Source of the DNA: Acidobacteriota bacterium
GTDB lineage: Bacteria > Acidobacteriota > Thermoanaerobaculia > UBA5066
Direction: 5' to 3'
Assembly (NCBI GenBank): GCA_008363385.1
Contig: RHKY01000006.1
Span: 124,001-188,000 of the forward strand
DNA: 64,000 nucleotides
Shown: piece by piece, positions 43,727 through 55,255 of the stretch
Numbering within the stretch: the stretch's first letter is position 1
Layout of the letters: each line of letters begins with the position of its first letter
Program-made: the position numbers and the translations under genes
The notes under the pieces: model-generated
What the model was told of the DNA's origin: nothing
The model's database searches: none
What the model saw: only the letters and a program-made list of their open reading frames with translations

Positions 43727-44713
43727 ATGCAGCGCTGCGGACCGCGCCGGGAGCCCCGCTTCCCGCCGCCACCGGCCCCCTCGGACCCCGGGGCGGTCAC
43801 CCGGGCGGCTGTCGAGGCGGCTCGCCGGAACGGGTTCGTCGCCGCCGGGGTGGCCCGTGCCGTGGCGCCGGCCCCGACCTGGGAGCGCTTCGCCGCGTGG
43901 CTCGCGTCCGGGCGGCACGGGGAGATGTCGTGGCTCGCCCGCGACGCCGAGGCCCGGAGGGACCCGGGCTCGATCCTCCCCTGGTGCCGCTCGATCCTCT
44001 CCGTGGCGCGGCCGGTCCCGCCCGGGCCTCCCGGAAACGTGGCCCGGTACGCGAGGGGCGAGGACTACCACGACGCCGTCCGCCGCGCCCTCCACCGCGT
44101 CGCCAGGGACCTGCGCCCCTCCTGCCCGCCGGGGACGCACTTCCGCGTCTCTGTCGACACCGCCCCGCTCCTCGAGCGCGAGCTGGCCGCGCGCTCGGGG
44201 GTCGGCTTCGTCGGCAAGAGCGGGATGCTGATCGTCCCGGGCGTCGGCTCGCACGTGGTCCTCGGGGAGCTGCTGACCGACGTGGAGATGGAGCCCACCC
44301 CGCCGCTCGCCGGCCTCCCGGCCGACCCGGAGCGGTGCGGCACCTGCACGGCGTGCCTGGACGCCTGCCCGACCGGAGCCTTCGTCGCACCGGCCGTCCT
44401 GGACGCCCGCCGCTGCCTCTCGTACCTGACGATCGAGAAGCGCTCGCCCCTCGACGCGGCCGAGGAGGAGTGGCTCGACGGTCGGCTCTTCGGGTGCGAC
44501 GTCTGCCAGGACGTCTGCCCCTTCAACGCGCGGCGAGCGGCCTCGTCCGGCACGGAGCCGGCCGACCTCGACCCGGCCGAGCTGGTCGAGCTGACCGGGG
44601 CCGGTTTCGAGGAGCGCTTCGGGAGGAGCGCCGTACGCCGGGCCACCCGGGAAGGGCTCGCGCGCAACGCGCGGGCCGCGCTGCGCCACGGCGCGACGGT
44701 GACCCGCCCGTGA
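43727..44713 (+). CDS. queG: Epoxyqueuosine reductase
   Basis: 328 residues. Two 4Fe-4S ferredoxin motifs, CGTCTACLDACP (about 204-215) and CDVCQDVCP (about 260-268), and the cobalamin-dependent reductase core with SVDTAPLLERELAARSGVGF (catalytic Asp). It makes queuosine from epoxyqueuosine in tRNA anticodon loops. Length is slightly short of the E. coli enzyme. ATG with TAGACT 9 bases upstream. Overlaps the next gene by GTGA. Confidence 0.95.
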   Translation: MQRCGPRREPRFPPPPAPSDPGAVTRAAVEAARRNGFVAAGVARAVAPAPTWERFAAWLASGRHGEMSWLARDAEARRDPGSILPWCRSILSVARPVPPGPPGNVARYARGEDYHDAVRRALHRVARDLRPSCPPGTHFRVSVDTAPLLERELAARSGVGFVGKSGMLIVPGVGSHVVLGELLTDVEMEPTPPLAGLPADPERCGTCTACLDACPTGAFVAPAVLDARRCLSYLTIEKRSPLDAAEEEWLDGRLFGCDVCQDVCPFNARRAASSGTEPADLDPAELVELTGAGFEERFGRSAVRRATREGLARNARAALRHGATVTRP

Positions 44714-45501
44714 CCGGCCTCCTCGTCGTCGGCGGCATCTACGTGCGCGACGGGCGGCTCCTCCTGGCCCGCCGTCCGGAGGGGAGGCCTCACGCGGGCC
44801 TCTGGGAGCTCCCGGGCGGGAAGGTGGAGCCCGGCGAGTCGCCCCGCGCCGCGCTCGGGAGGGAGTGGCGCGAGGAGCTCGGGGTCGAGGTGCTGGAGGC
44901 CGAGCCGGAGACCTTCGTGGTCGAGGAGAGGGCCGACGGGCCGATGACGCTCCTCTTCTTCCGGGTCCTCGGCCTGGCCGGCGAGCCGCGTCCCCTGCAC
45001 GGCGAGGCGCTGCGGTGGAGCGACGCCGGCGAGGCGCTCCTGCTGGCCACGCCGCCCGCGGACGCTCCGGTCCTCCGCCGCCTCCTCCGCGACGGCGGCG
45101 GGCGCTTCGCCGAGACCGAGCGTGCGCCCGAGGACGAGCGGCGCGCCCGCTCCGAGGAGCTCGACCCCCGCATCGCCGGGTCCGAGGCGCTCGGCCCCGC
45201 CCACGCCCTGCGGTTCCGCAAGCGCCTTCCCGGCCGCGCCGAGCTCCTCGACGGGGTCCTCGTGGCGACCGCAGAGGGTCCTCGGGCGTTCGTCAACCTC
45301 TGCCCGCACGTGCCGGTCCCGCTCGACCGGCCCGACGAGGAGCTCCTCTCCTCCGACGGCCGGCACCTCGTCTGCGCCCGGCACGGCGCCCTCTTCCTGG
45401 CCACGACCGGCCTCTGCGTCTCGGGGCCCTGCGAGGGCGAGTCCCTGACGCCGCTCCCGATCGCGCCGTCGGGCGCCGGCTGGGCGCTGGAGCGCCGGTG
45501 A
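44710..45501 (+). CDS. NUDIX hydrolase fused to a Rieske 2Fe-2S domain
   Basis: 263 residues with two domains. Residues 1-130 are a MutT-type NUDIX fold containing a complete box (G-x5-E-x7-RExxEELG: GGKVEPGESP followed by REWREELG), preceded by ARRPEGRPHAGLWELPGG typical of 8-oxo-dGTP/A-G-mismatch-type NUDIX proteins. Residues about 165-263 are a Rieske domain with ligands Cys198, His200, Cys222 and His225 (CPH ... CARH). These domains normally occur as separate proteins; I infer a redox-linked nucleotide-sanitising or -sensing enzyme. GTG start overlapping queG (GTGA), stop overlapping the next gene. Confidence 0.85.
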   Translation: MTGLLVVGGIYVRDGRLLLARRPEGRPHAGLWELPGGKVEPGESPRAALGREWREELGVEVLEAEPETFVVEERADGPMTLLFFRVLGLAGEPRPLHGEALRWSDAGEALLLATPPADAPVLRRLLRDGGGRFAETERAPEDERRARSEELDPRIAGSEALGPAHALRFRKRLPGRAELLDGVLVATAEGPRAFVNLCPHVPVPLDRPDEELLSSDGRHLVCARHGALFLATTGLCVSGPCEGESLTPLPIAPSGAGWALERR

Positions 45502-46781
45502 GCGAGGGCGTCGCGCTCGGCGCCTTCGTCCTCTGCCTCCTGGCGTCGGGGTTCTTCTCCGGCTCCGAGACCGCCCTCACCTCTCTCACGGACGCCACGG
45601 TCCTCCGCCTGAAGGCCGAGGGGCGCTCGGGCGCCGAGCGGCTCGCCCGCCTCCGGCAGGGGCTCTCCCGGACGCTCTCGGCGATCCTCGTCGGGAACAC
45701 GCTCGTCAACATCGCGGCCGGCTCCATCGGCACGGCGCTGGCGATCCACCTCGTCGGCGAGCGGTGGGGCGTCCTCGTGGCGACGGTCGGGACGACGGCC
45801 ATCCTCCTGGTCGTCGGGGAGGTGACGCCGAAGACGCTCGCCTCGCGTCGCCCGGAGGAGGTCGCGCTCCTGGCAGCGGCCCCGCTGGAGATGTTCTCGC
45901 GCTGGGTCTCTCCCCTGGCCGGCCTCCTCTCGGGCACCGCCGGGCGGCTCCTCCGCCCTCTGGGCGCCGGGCAGGAGCGCGAGCGAGAGGTCACGGAGGC
46001 CGACGTGCGGAGCCTGATCTCTCTCTCGCGCCAGAAGGGGACGATCCGCGCCGACGAGAGCGAGATCCTCCACGCGGTCCTCGACTTCGACGACACCCCC
46101 GTGCGGGAGATGATGGTCCCCCGGGCGCAGATGGTCGGGTTGCCGATCGACGCCGACTTCGCCCGCGTCGAGGCCGTCTGCCGCGAGCACCGGTTCAGCC
46201 GGTACCCCGTCTGGCGCGACGAGCCCGACGACGTGGTCGGCATCCTCCACGTCAAGGACCTCTTCGACGTCACGGACGAGGAGGAGCGGAGCTTCCGGCT
46301 CTCGCGGTACCTCCGGCCGGCCGTCTTCGTCCCCGAGCTGAAGAAGGCGGGGGCGCTCTTCCGCGACATGCGGCGGCGGCGCTCGCACATGGCCTTCGTC
46401 GTCGACGAGCACGGCGGCCTCTCCGGCCTCGTGACGCTGGAGGACCTCGTCGAGCAGGTCCTCGGCGACATCTCGGACGAGCACGACGAGCCCCGCAAGC
46501 GCCCTCTGCTCGTCGGGACCTCCCTGATCGTCGAGGGGGCGTATCCTCTCGCCTCGCTCGAGGCGGACCTCGGGATCTCGCTCGACGAGCCGGACGTCGA
46601 GACGGTCGCGGGGCTCCTGCTGAGGCGCTTCGGACGGATCCCGCGGACGGGCGCGCGGACGCGGGTCGGCGAGCTCGAGTACCTCGTCGAGCGCGCCTCG
46701 CCGCGGGCGATCGAGCGGATCCGGATCACGCGGCACGGCGACGCCCCGCGGCGCACGCACGGGGCGGCCGGGCCGGGCTGA
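45498..46781 (+). CDS. CNNM/CorC-family membrane protein (hemolysin-like)
   Basis: 427 residues: an N-terminal DUF21 membrane domain with three to four helices (GSETALTSLTDATVLRLKAE), a tandem CBS pair (TPVREMMVPRAQMVGL; GGLSGLVTLEDLVEQVLGDI) and a C-terminal CorC_HlyC domain (LASLEADLGISLDEPDVETVAG). Family members handle Mg2+/Co2+ efflux; despite the name they are not haemolysins. GTG start overlapping the NUDIX-Rieske gene. Confidence 0.9.
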   Translation: MSEGVALGAFVLCLLASGFFSGSETALTSLTDATVLRLKAEGRSGAERLARLRQGLSRTLSAILVGNTLVNIAAGSIGTALAIHLVGERWGVLVATVGTTAILLVVGEVTPKTLASRRPEEVALLAAAPLEMFSRWVSPLAGLLSGTAGRLLRPLGAGQEREREVTEADVRSLISLSRQKGTIRADESEILHAVLDFDDTPVREMMVPRAQMVGLPIDADFARVEAVCREHRFSRYPVWRDEPDDVVGILHVKDLFDVTDEEERSFRLSRYLRPAVFVPELKKAGALFRDMRRRRSHMAFVVDEHGGLSGLVTLEDLVEQVLGDISDEHDEPRKRPLLVGTSLIVEGAYPLASLEADLGISLDEPDVETVAGLLLRRFGRIPRTGARTRVGELEYLVERASPRAIERIRITRHGDAPRRTHGAAGPG

Positions 46782-46791
46782 GGAGGGGGGA

Positions 46792-47082
46792 GTGCCCAGG
46801 GTCGTCTTCCTGAACGAGGGCAAGAGGGCGGAGGTCGCGGCGGGCCGGACCGTCCTGGACGTGGCGATGGAGCTCTCCGTGGCGCTCTCCCACGTCTGCG
46901 GCGGGGGCGGGACCTGCTCCACCTGCCGCGTGGAGTGCGCGGTGAACCCCCAGAACCTCTCCCCCGTCGAGCCCAACGAGCTCGCTTACGACATGGGGCC
47001 GAACGTGAGGCTCGGCTGCCAGGCCCGGATCCTGGGCGACGTGGGGCTGCGCGTGGTCAAGCTCCCGAAGGCGATCCCCTGA
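46792..47082 (+). CDS. 2Fe-2S ferredoxin (adrenodoxin/Isc-like)
   Basis: 96 residues with Cys36-x5-Cys42-x2-Cys45 and Cys76, the plant-type/adrenodoxin ferredoxin cluster pattern, plus an extra Cys49. Found downstream of queG and a Rieske fusion, it could supply electrons to queG or other reductases. GTG start, 10 bases from the CorC gene and overlapping trmB (TGATG). Confidence 0.9.
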   Translation: MPRVVFLNEGKRAEVAAGRTVLDVAMELSVALSHVCGGGGTCSTCRVECAVNPQNLSPVEPNELAYDMGPNVRLGCQARILGDVGLRVVKLPKAIP

Positions 47083-47786
47083 TGGGCCGCCCCTCGCTCA
47101 AGCGCGCCCTCCTCCGGGCGGGCATCGTCCGCCCGTCTCCGGACGCCCCGCCCGCGGGGCGGAAGAACCGCGGCGTGGCGCCGCCGCCGCTCGTCTTCCT
47201 CCCGGGCGAGGCCCCCGTCCCCGAGCCCCCGCCGGCGGACCTGGCGGCCCTCTTCGGGCGGAGCGCCCCGGTCGAGCTGGAGATCGGCCCGGGACGGGCG
47301 AGGTTCCTCCTGGCGCGGGCGCGGGAGCACCCCGAGCGGGACTTCCTCGGGGCCGAGATGGAGGAGGAGTACGCCCTGATCGCGCAAGCCCGCGCCGAGC
47401 GCCTCGGCCTGACGAACGTCCGCTTCCTCCGTCTCGACGGCAAGGCCTTCGTCCGGCGCCTGACGCCCGGGTCGCTCTCGGCCCTCCACGTCTACTTCCC
47501 CGACCCGTGGCCCAAGAAGAGGCACCACAAGAGGCGCCTCTTCGACGCCGCGTTCGCGGCCGACGCGGCCCGCGCCCTGGCCGGCGGGGCTCTCCTCAGG
47601 GCCGCGTCCGACCACGCGGAGTACTGGGAGGTGATCCGGGAGGTCCTCGACGCGGAGCCCGGCCTCGCCCCCGTCGGCGAGGACGAGGCGGGCGCCTGGG
47701 AGGCCGGGACGAGCTACGAAGCCAAGTTCCTGAGGCAGGGACGCCCCATCCAGAGAGGGATCTGGCGGCGCGGCCCTCGAGCCTGA
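47082..47786 (+). CDS. trmB: tRNA (guanine-N7)-methyltransferase
   Basis: 234 residues. Motif ELEIGPGRARFLLARA (SAM binding), FLGAEMEEEYALIAQARAE, and the TrmB signature VYFPDPWPKKRHHKRRL with the C-terminal FLRQGRPIQRGIW. It forms m7G46 in tRNAs. A 50-residue Pro-rich N-terminus precedes the fold. ATG overlaps the ferredoxin stop. Confidence 0.95.
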   Translation: MGRPSLKRALLRAGIVRPSPDAPPAGRKNRGVAPPPLVFLPGEAPVPEPPPADLAALFGRSAPVELEIGPGRARFLLARAREHPERDFLGAEMEEEYALIAQARAERLGLTNVRFLRLDGKAFVRRLTPGSLSALHVYFPDPWPKKRHHKRRLFDAAFAADAARALAGGALLRAASDHAEYWEVIREVLDAEPGLAPVGEDEAGAWEAGTSYEAKFLRQGRPIQRGIWRRGPRA

Positions 47787-47849
47787 GGGCGACCGGGCCG
47801 GTGGGGCGCCAGGCGCTCCGGCCCGGGGGCTGGCCCGGTCCCGCCCGGG

Positions 47850-48431
47850 CTACTCGGACGCCGCGCCCGGGACCGCGGCCCGCTCGCGCTCGACGACGGG
47901 CTTGAGGTACTTCCGGAAGTAGTCGACCCCCGAGACGAGGGCCATGGCGGTCATGACGTAGAGCGCCGCGCGCCCCGTCTTCCTCCAGAGCCCGATGTCG
48001 TCCAGCCGCGCCCCGAGGATCATCAACGAGATCCCCGTCACCTGCGCCGCCATCTTCCACTTCCCCAGGTTCGAGGCCGAGATGACGATCCCGTGGACCG
48101 AGGCGATCGACCTCAGGCCCGAGACCGCGAACTCCCGCCCGACGATGATGCAGACGGCCCAGGCGTCGGCCTCCTGCAGGTCGACGAGCGAGATCAGCGT
48201 CGCCGAGACGAGGAGCTTGTCGGCGATCGGGTCCAGGAGCGCCCCGAGCGTGGTCACCCGCTTGTACTTCCGGGCCCAGAAGCCGTCCAGCCAGTCGGTG
48301 AGCGCGGCGAGGAGGAACACCCCGAGGGCGACGTACTCGCGCGCCGGCATCCGCGTCAGGAGGAGGACCACGATGAGCGGGACCAGGAAGATGCGGAGGA
48401 GGGTGAGCGCGTTGGGGACGTTGAGGCGCAC
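47850..48431 (-). CDS. pgsA: CDP-diacylglycerol--glycerol-3-phosphate 3-phosphatidyltransferase
   Basis: 193 residues, integral membrane, with the CDP-alcohol phosphotransferase motif D-x2-DG-x2-AR-x8-G-x3-D-x3-D (TDWLDGFWARKY then LGALLDPIADK). It makes phosphatidylglycerol-phosphate. GTG start; TAGAAT lies 9 bases upstream (48441-48446). Convergent with trmB; the 63-base gap contains overlapping GC-rich hairpins that could terminate both transcripts. Confidence 0.94.
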   Translation of the reverse strand: MRLNVPNALTLLRIFLVPLIVVLLLTRMPAREYVALGVFLLAALTDWLDGFWARKYKRVTTLGALLDPIADKLLVSATLISLVDLQEADAWAVCIIVGREFAVSGLRSIASVHGIVISASNLGKWKMAAQVTGISLMILGARLDDIGLWRKTGRAALYVMTAMALVSGVDYFRKYLKPVVERERAAVPGAASE

Positions 48432-48440
48432 CGCGGGAGG

Positions 48441-48499
48441 ATTCTACGCGGCCCCACCGCCGGGGGACGCTTGCCCGCCGCCTCGGCGTCCCCCACAAT
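48441..48499. promoter_or_regulatory. Leaderless-type -10 hexamers for pgsA and the phosphohexomutase
   Basis: Minus strand: TAGAAT (48441-48446), 9 bases before the pgsA GTG. Plus strand: CACAAT (48494-48499), 9 bases before the ATG at 48509. No Shine-Dalgarno at either start. Confidence 0.4.
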
Positions 48500-48508
48500 C
48501 CGCGCCCG

Positions 48509-49924
48509 ATGCCTGCGACGCCGATCGTCTTCGGAACGGACGGCTGGCGGGGCCGGATCGCGCGCGAGTGGACCTTCGAGAGCGCGCTGCGCGTCGTCGA
48601 CGCCGCCGCGGCCTGGACGCTCGACCCCGCGACGGCCGAGCCGGGGGACCCCGGGACCCTCGTCGTCGTGAACGACACCCGCTTCCTCTCGCCCGAGCTG
48701 GCCGCCGCTGCCGCCGAGCGCCTGGCGTCCTTCGGCCTGCGCGTCCTCCTGACGGACCGGCCCGTGCCGACGCCGTGCGCGTCGTGGCACGTCCACGAGC
48801 GGGGGCTCCGCGCCGGGCTCGCCGTGACCGCCTCCCACAACCCGCCCGAGTGGAACGGCGTGAAGGTGAAGTCGGGCTTCGGCGGGAGCGCGACCCCGGC
48901 CACCTACGCGGCGATCGCCGCCCACGCGGACCGCCCTCCCGCCGTGGGGCCCGGCGGGGTCGTGGAGCGAGCCGACCTCGTCGGGGCCTACCGGGAGGCG
49001 ATCGCCAGGGCCGTCGACCTCGACGCCGTCCGGCGCGCGGGCCTGCGCGTCCTCTTCGACGCCATGCACGGGGCGTCCGGGACGCTCCTGTCGGAGATCG
49101 TCGGCGAGGGACACCCCACCAGCGTCTCCACGATCCGCGCCGCCAGGGACCCGCTCTTCGGGGGCGTCCACCCCGAGCCCATCCCCGCACACCTCGGGGC
49201 CTCGCGCGAGGCCCTGGCGCGGGAGCGCTTCGACGTGGCGCTCGCCAGCGACGGGGACGGCGACCGCCTCGGCGTCCTCGCCCCGGACGGCGGCTTCGTC
49301 ACGCCGCACCGCGTCCTGGCGCTCCTGGCCGAGAGCCTGTCGGCGCGCGGCCGGGTCTCGGGCGGGATCGCCAAGACGTTCTCGACGTCCCTCCTCCTCG
49401 ACCGCGTCGCCGCGCGCCTCGGCGTCCCGCTCCACGTCACGCCGATCGGCTTCAAGTACATCGCCGAGAAGATGCTCGACGGCAGCGTCGGCATCGGCGG
49501 CGAGGAGTCCGGTGGGCTCGGCGTCTCCTTCTTCCTCCCCGAGCGGGACGGCGTCCTCTCGGCCCTCCTCGTCCTCGAGGCCGTCGCCGTCTCGGGCGGG
49601 TCGTTTGCGGCCCTCCTGGCCCGGCAGGACCGCGAGTACGGCACCTTCGCCTACGGGCGGAGGGACCTCACCCGCCCGATGCCGCTCCTGCGGGCGTTCG
49701 TCGAGCGGCTCGAGGCCTCGCCCCCCGAAAGCTGCGCCGGCGAGCGCGTGACCGCGGTCTCGGACCTCGACGGCGTCAAGCTCCACTTCGGGGAGAAGGG
49801 CTGGCTCCTCCACCGCCTCTCGGGGACCGAGCCGATCCTCAGGATCTACGCCGAGCACGTCGACCCGCGCACGGTCGGGTCGCTGCTGGACGAGACCGAG
49901 AGGAGCGTCGGGTCGGCAGCCTGA
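48509..49924 (+). CDS. Phosphoglucomutase/phosphomannomutase family protein
   Basis: 471 residues with the alpha-D-phosphohexomutase domains in order: FGTDGWRGRI, catalytic serine loop TASHNPPEWNG, metal-binding ASDGDGDRLGVL, substrate loop GGEESGGLGVSFFLPERDGV and phosphate-binding RLSGTEPILRIYAE. It interconverts hexose 1- and 6-phosphates, feeding glycogen (glgP product) or polysaccharide synthesis. The exact sugar cannot be assigned. ATG start. Confidence 0.93.
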   Translation: MPATPIVFGTDGWRGRIAREWTFESALRVVDAAAAWTLDPATAEPGDPGTLVVVNDTRFLSPELAAAAAERLASFGLRVLLTDRPVPTPCASWHVHERGLRAGLAVTASHNPPEWNGVKVKSGFGGSATPATYAAIAAHADRPPAVGPGGVVERADLVGAYREAIARAVDLDAVRRAGLRVLFDAMHGASGTLLSEIVGEGHPTSVSTIRAARDPLFGGVHPEPIPAHLGASREALARERFDVALASDGDGDRLGVLAPDGGFVTPHRVLALLAESLSARGRVSGGIAKTFSTSLLLDRVAARLGVPLHVTPIGFKYIAEKMLDGSVGIGGEESGGLGVSFFLPERDGVLSALLVLEAVAVSGGSFAALLARQDREYGTFAYGRRDLTRPMPLLRAFVERLEASPPESCAGERVTAVSDLDGVKLHFGEKGWLLHRLSGTEPILRIYAEHVDPRTVGSLLDETERSVGSAA

Positions 49925-49943
49925 GGGCGCCCGGGACAGCCCG

Positions 49944-51236
49944 TCAGGCCCCGGCCGCCAGGACCCAGCCCGTGCCGGTGAAGCCGAGCGTGATCGCCGC
50001 TCCGCCCTCCGCGAGCGGGTCCGGCCCCTCGACGAGCTCCGCCTGCAGGTCCCCGCGGTAGCCGAGGACCGAGCCCGCGTCGAGCGTGAGGGGACCGGCC
50101 GGGTCCACCTCGAACAGGGCCGGCTCCGAAGCGACCGCCAGCGCGACGACTCCCGTGCCGAACAGCTTCAGGAACGGCATCGAGAGCTTCCTCCGGAACT
50201 CGAACGCCGGGTCTTCCCGGAAGGCCAGCCCCGCCTCGAACGCCAGGAGGCGCGACGGGTCCACCGAGAGGAAGTCGCCGTCGACCTCGGTGAGGAACGC
50301 CCGCCGTCCTCGCGAGAGCAGGAGGAGCGAGCCGGGCCCCGTGGCGCGGACGAGGTACTTCTCGAAGACGCCGCGGACCCCGCGCTCGGCCTCTAGGGCG
50401 GGCGTGCCCCGCCGCCCCGCGAGCGCCGTCCGGCGGACGAAGAGCCCGCTCCGCGCGTCGGCCACCAGGAAGCCCCCGGCCATCGGCCTGAAGGGCCCTC
50501 GAGGCGGCGCCACGACCCCGTCGTCCCGGAGGGGAGCCGCCGCCGAGGCCGGCGGCGGAAGGGACCGCTGGATCGGGCGCAGGGGCGCGGTCGACCCCGC
50601 AGATTCGGGACCTCCGGCGGCCTCCAGCGGCTCGGGCTTGACGATCGGCGAGGTCTGGACGCGCCGGTCCTCCTCGGCGTCGGCGGAAGGCGTCGCCGGG
50701 GTCTCGGGCTCGGGGGCGGTGACGGCGGCCCGCGCGGCCCGGGCGACCGTGTCGTCGTCGTCCGCGCCCGCGGCCCGGTCCGCTCCCGCCCTGCGGAGCA
50801 GGTCCCGCGCCCGGTCGGTCTCGCCGAGCCGCTGCAGGACGAGCCCGAGCGTCAGGCTGGCCTTCCGGTGCCCGGGCTGCGCCGCGAGGACGCGCTCGAG
50901 GGGCTCGCGGGCCTCGGCGGCTCGGCCCGACTTGTAGAGGATCAGGCCGAGGTTGAAGAGGAGGGGCACGGAGCCGGGGTGGCTCCCGAGGACCTCGCGG
51001 GTGACCTCTTCCGCCTCCTCGAACAGGCCCGCGTGGAACAGCGCGAACGACAGGCTCGCCAGGACCTCCGGGTCGTGGGGCCGGTACCGGCGCGCCTCCT
51101 CGAGCTCGCGGCGGGCCTCGTCGTACCTCCCCCGCCGCAGCTCCTCCTTGCCCCGGTTCAGGTGGAGGAGGAAGAGGCCCTGGTCGAAGAACGGGACGGC
51201 GCGGGCCGAGCCCGGCTCCGGCGGCCGGCCGCTCAT
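49944..51236 (-). CDS. TPR protein with C-terminal AIM24-like domain
   Basis: 430 residues. Residues 25-150 are three to four TPRs (for example NRGKEELRRGRYDEARRELE), a disordered acidic/Pro-rich linker follows, and residues 245-430 look like an AIM24/DUF124 beta-rich domain (GPGSLLLLSRGRRAFLTEVD, LAFEAGLAFREDPAFEFRRK). AIM24-type domains are found in mitochondrial and bacterial proteins of unclear function. ATG overlaps the transglycosylase stop (ATGA), suggesting a shared role near the envelope. Confidence 0.75.
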   Translation of the reverse strand: MSGRPPEPGSARAVPFFDQGLFLLHLNRGKEELRRGRYDEARRELEEARRYRPHDPEVLASLSFALFHAGLFEEAEEVTREVLGSHPGSVPLLFNLGLILYKSGRAAEAREPLERVLAAQPGHRKASLTLGLVLQRLGETDRARDLLRRAGADRAAGADDDDTVARAARAAVTAPEPETPATPSADAEEDRRVQTSPIVKPEPLEAAGGPESAGSTAPLRPIQRSLPPPASAAAPLRDDGVVAPPRGPFRPMAGGFLVADARSGLFVRRTALAGRRGTPALEAERGVRGVFEKYLVRATGPGSLLLLSRGRRAFLTEVDGDFLSVDPSRLLAFEAGLAFREDPAFEFRRKLSMPFLKLFGTGVVALAVASEPALFEVDPAGPLTLDAGSVLGYRGDLQAELVEGPDPLAEGGAAITLGFTGTGWVLAAGA

Positions 51237-52006
51237 CGACCGGCGGAGCTCACGCCGGGCGGGACGGCCCGGCCGAGGACCGGGACCGGGCCTCGCGACG
51301 GCGCGCCCGGCTGGTTCGAGATCAGGACGCCGTCCCCCGAACGGCCCATCTTCACGGGCGGGCCCCTTCTCGCGGCCACGGCAGCGGGAGGCGGAGCCGT
51401 GGTGCCGACCCCGCGGAAGCCGCCCCCGAGGGCCCGCGGGAGCACCCCGCCCCAGGCCACCATCGTCCTCCGGATGTACTCCTGCGTCTCGGGATACGGG
51501 GGCACGCCCCCGTGGCGCGTCACGGCGCCGGGGCCGGCGTTGTAGGCGGCGAGCGCGAGCGTGACGTCCCCGGCGAAGGTCGAGAGGAGCTCGGCGAGGT
51601 ACTTCACGCCGGCCCGGATGTTCTCGGCAGCGTCGAACGCGTTGCGGACGCCGTACTGCGCCGCGGTGGCGGGCATGAGCTGCATCAGCCCCCGCGCCCC
51701 TTTCCGCGAGACGGCGCGCGGGTTGAAGTTCGACTCCACGAGGACGACGCTGCGGACGAGGCGGTGGTCGACGCCCTCGCGCCCGGCGTGGTGCCGGATC
51801 AGGTCGTCGTACGGCGTCGTCGCGTCCCTGCGGGCGACGAGGTACTCGTCGGACGGGGCGCGACCGTTGACGCGCCAGCCGCTCCCGACGTCGTTGAAGA
51901 TCATGGCGGAGCCGTCCGCGCGCCGGACGAGGTGGACGTTGGCCCGGGCCGCCGGGGCGGCGCAGGTCAGGGCCAAGCCAAGGGCGAGCGCCCTTCCGCC
52001 GAGCAT
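51233..52006 (-). CDS. Lytic murein transglycosylase (SLT family)
   Basis: 257 residues: signal peptide (ALALGLALTCAAPAARA), then a short lead domain, then the SLT core with catalytic Glu in SVVLVESNFNPRAVSRKGARG, LMQLMPATAAQYGV and LALAAYNAGPGAVTRHGG. It cleaves peptidoglycan glycan strands. A Pro/Gly-rich tail (190-257) follows. ATG with TATACT 7 bases upstream. Precedes the TPR-AIM24 gene. Confidence 0.92.
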   Translation of the reverse strand: MLGGRALALGLALTCAAPAARANVHLVRRADGSAMIFNDVGSGWRVNGRAPSDEYLVARRDATTPYDDLIRHHAGREGVDHRLVRSVVLVESNFNPRAVSRKGARGLMQLMPATAAQYGVRNAFDAAENIRAGVKYLAELLSTFAGDVTLALAAYNAGPGAVTRHGGVPPYPETQEYIRRTMVAWGGVLPRALGGGFRGVGTTAPPPAAVAARRGPPVKMGRSGDGVLISNQPGAPSRGPVPVLGRAVPPGVSSAGR

Positions 52007-52013
52007 CGGTGAA

Positions 52014-52019
52014 AGTATA
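52014..52019 (-). promoter_or_regulatory. -10-like TATACT upstream of the lytic transglycosylase
   Basis: TATACT (five of six consensus bases) lies 7 bases before the ATG at 52006, with no Shine-Dalgarno; a leaderless mRNA is expected. Confidence 0.5.
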
Positions 52020-52080
52020 GCCGCCCCCCTCCCGGGAGTCCCCACGCCCCCCGGCCGCGCCGGCCGGGGAGCGCCTCGGC

Positions 52081-54775
<2,695 letters not shown>

Positions 54776-54792
<17 letters not shown>

Positions 54793-55117
54793 CGGTGAAG
54801 CCTTTCTTCCGGAGGGCGTCGAGCACGGCCTCCTCGGGGAAGCCGCGCCGGACGAGATGGTCGAAGAGTTTCCCCGCCCGCTCCCCCGGCGTCAATCCGG
54901 CCGGGAGCGCCCGCACCCGCCGCTCGAGGAGCGCGGCCAGCCGCCCGGCGTCGTGCTCGGCCCAGCCACGGTCCGACAGCTCCCCGGCGACCGCAACGGC
55001 CTCGTCCGGGTCGAACCCCTTCCCGACGAGCCGAGCCACGAGCTCGCTCTGGGCGAGCGCCTTCCGCGCCAGCATCGCGATCGCCGCCTCCCGGCACGTG
55101 GCAGGGCGAGTCGTCAC
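54776..55117 (-). CDS. recX: Regulatory protein RecX
   Basis: 113 residues with the helical RecX pattern AIAMLARKALAQSELVARLV, GFDPDEAVAVAGELSDRGW and KGFTDDDLR. RecX modulates RecA filaments. It is commonly found between recA and alaS; here alaS follows but recA is not upstream. GTG at 55117 chosen over a longer Arg/Ala-rich frame. Confidence 0.85.
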
Positions 55118-55212
55118 GCGATCACCCGCCGAGCCCGGCGCGGCCGCGGCTCTTTCTCTCGGGCGCGGAGGGGGCAAGACCTCGCCCGAGCGAAGCGAGT
55201 TCCGCCCGCGCG

Positions 55213-55255
55213 CGGAGGGGTCCGGGGAACCCGGCGCGGCCCGGGTTCCCCGGGA
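55213..55255. repeat. REP-like hairpin repeat, copy 3 (inverted orientation)
   Basis: CCGGGGAACCCGG (55222-55234) pairs perfectly with CCGGGTTCCCCGG (55241-55253) around a six-base loop, within sequence resembling the 57-base repeats at 32340 and 32420 (shared CGGAGGGGTCCGGGGAA on the opposite strand) and preceded by GAGCGAAGCGAG. It abuts the pilT stop and could terminate its transcript. Confidence 0.7.

Noticed and set aside
47787-47849. A definite intrinsic terminator between trmB and pgsA.
   Set aside because: GC-rich inverted repeats are present but there is no T run, so it cannot be called confidently.
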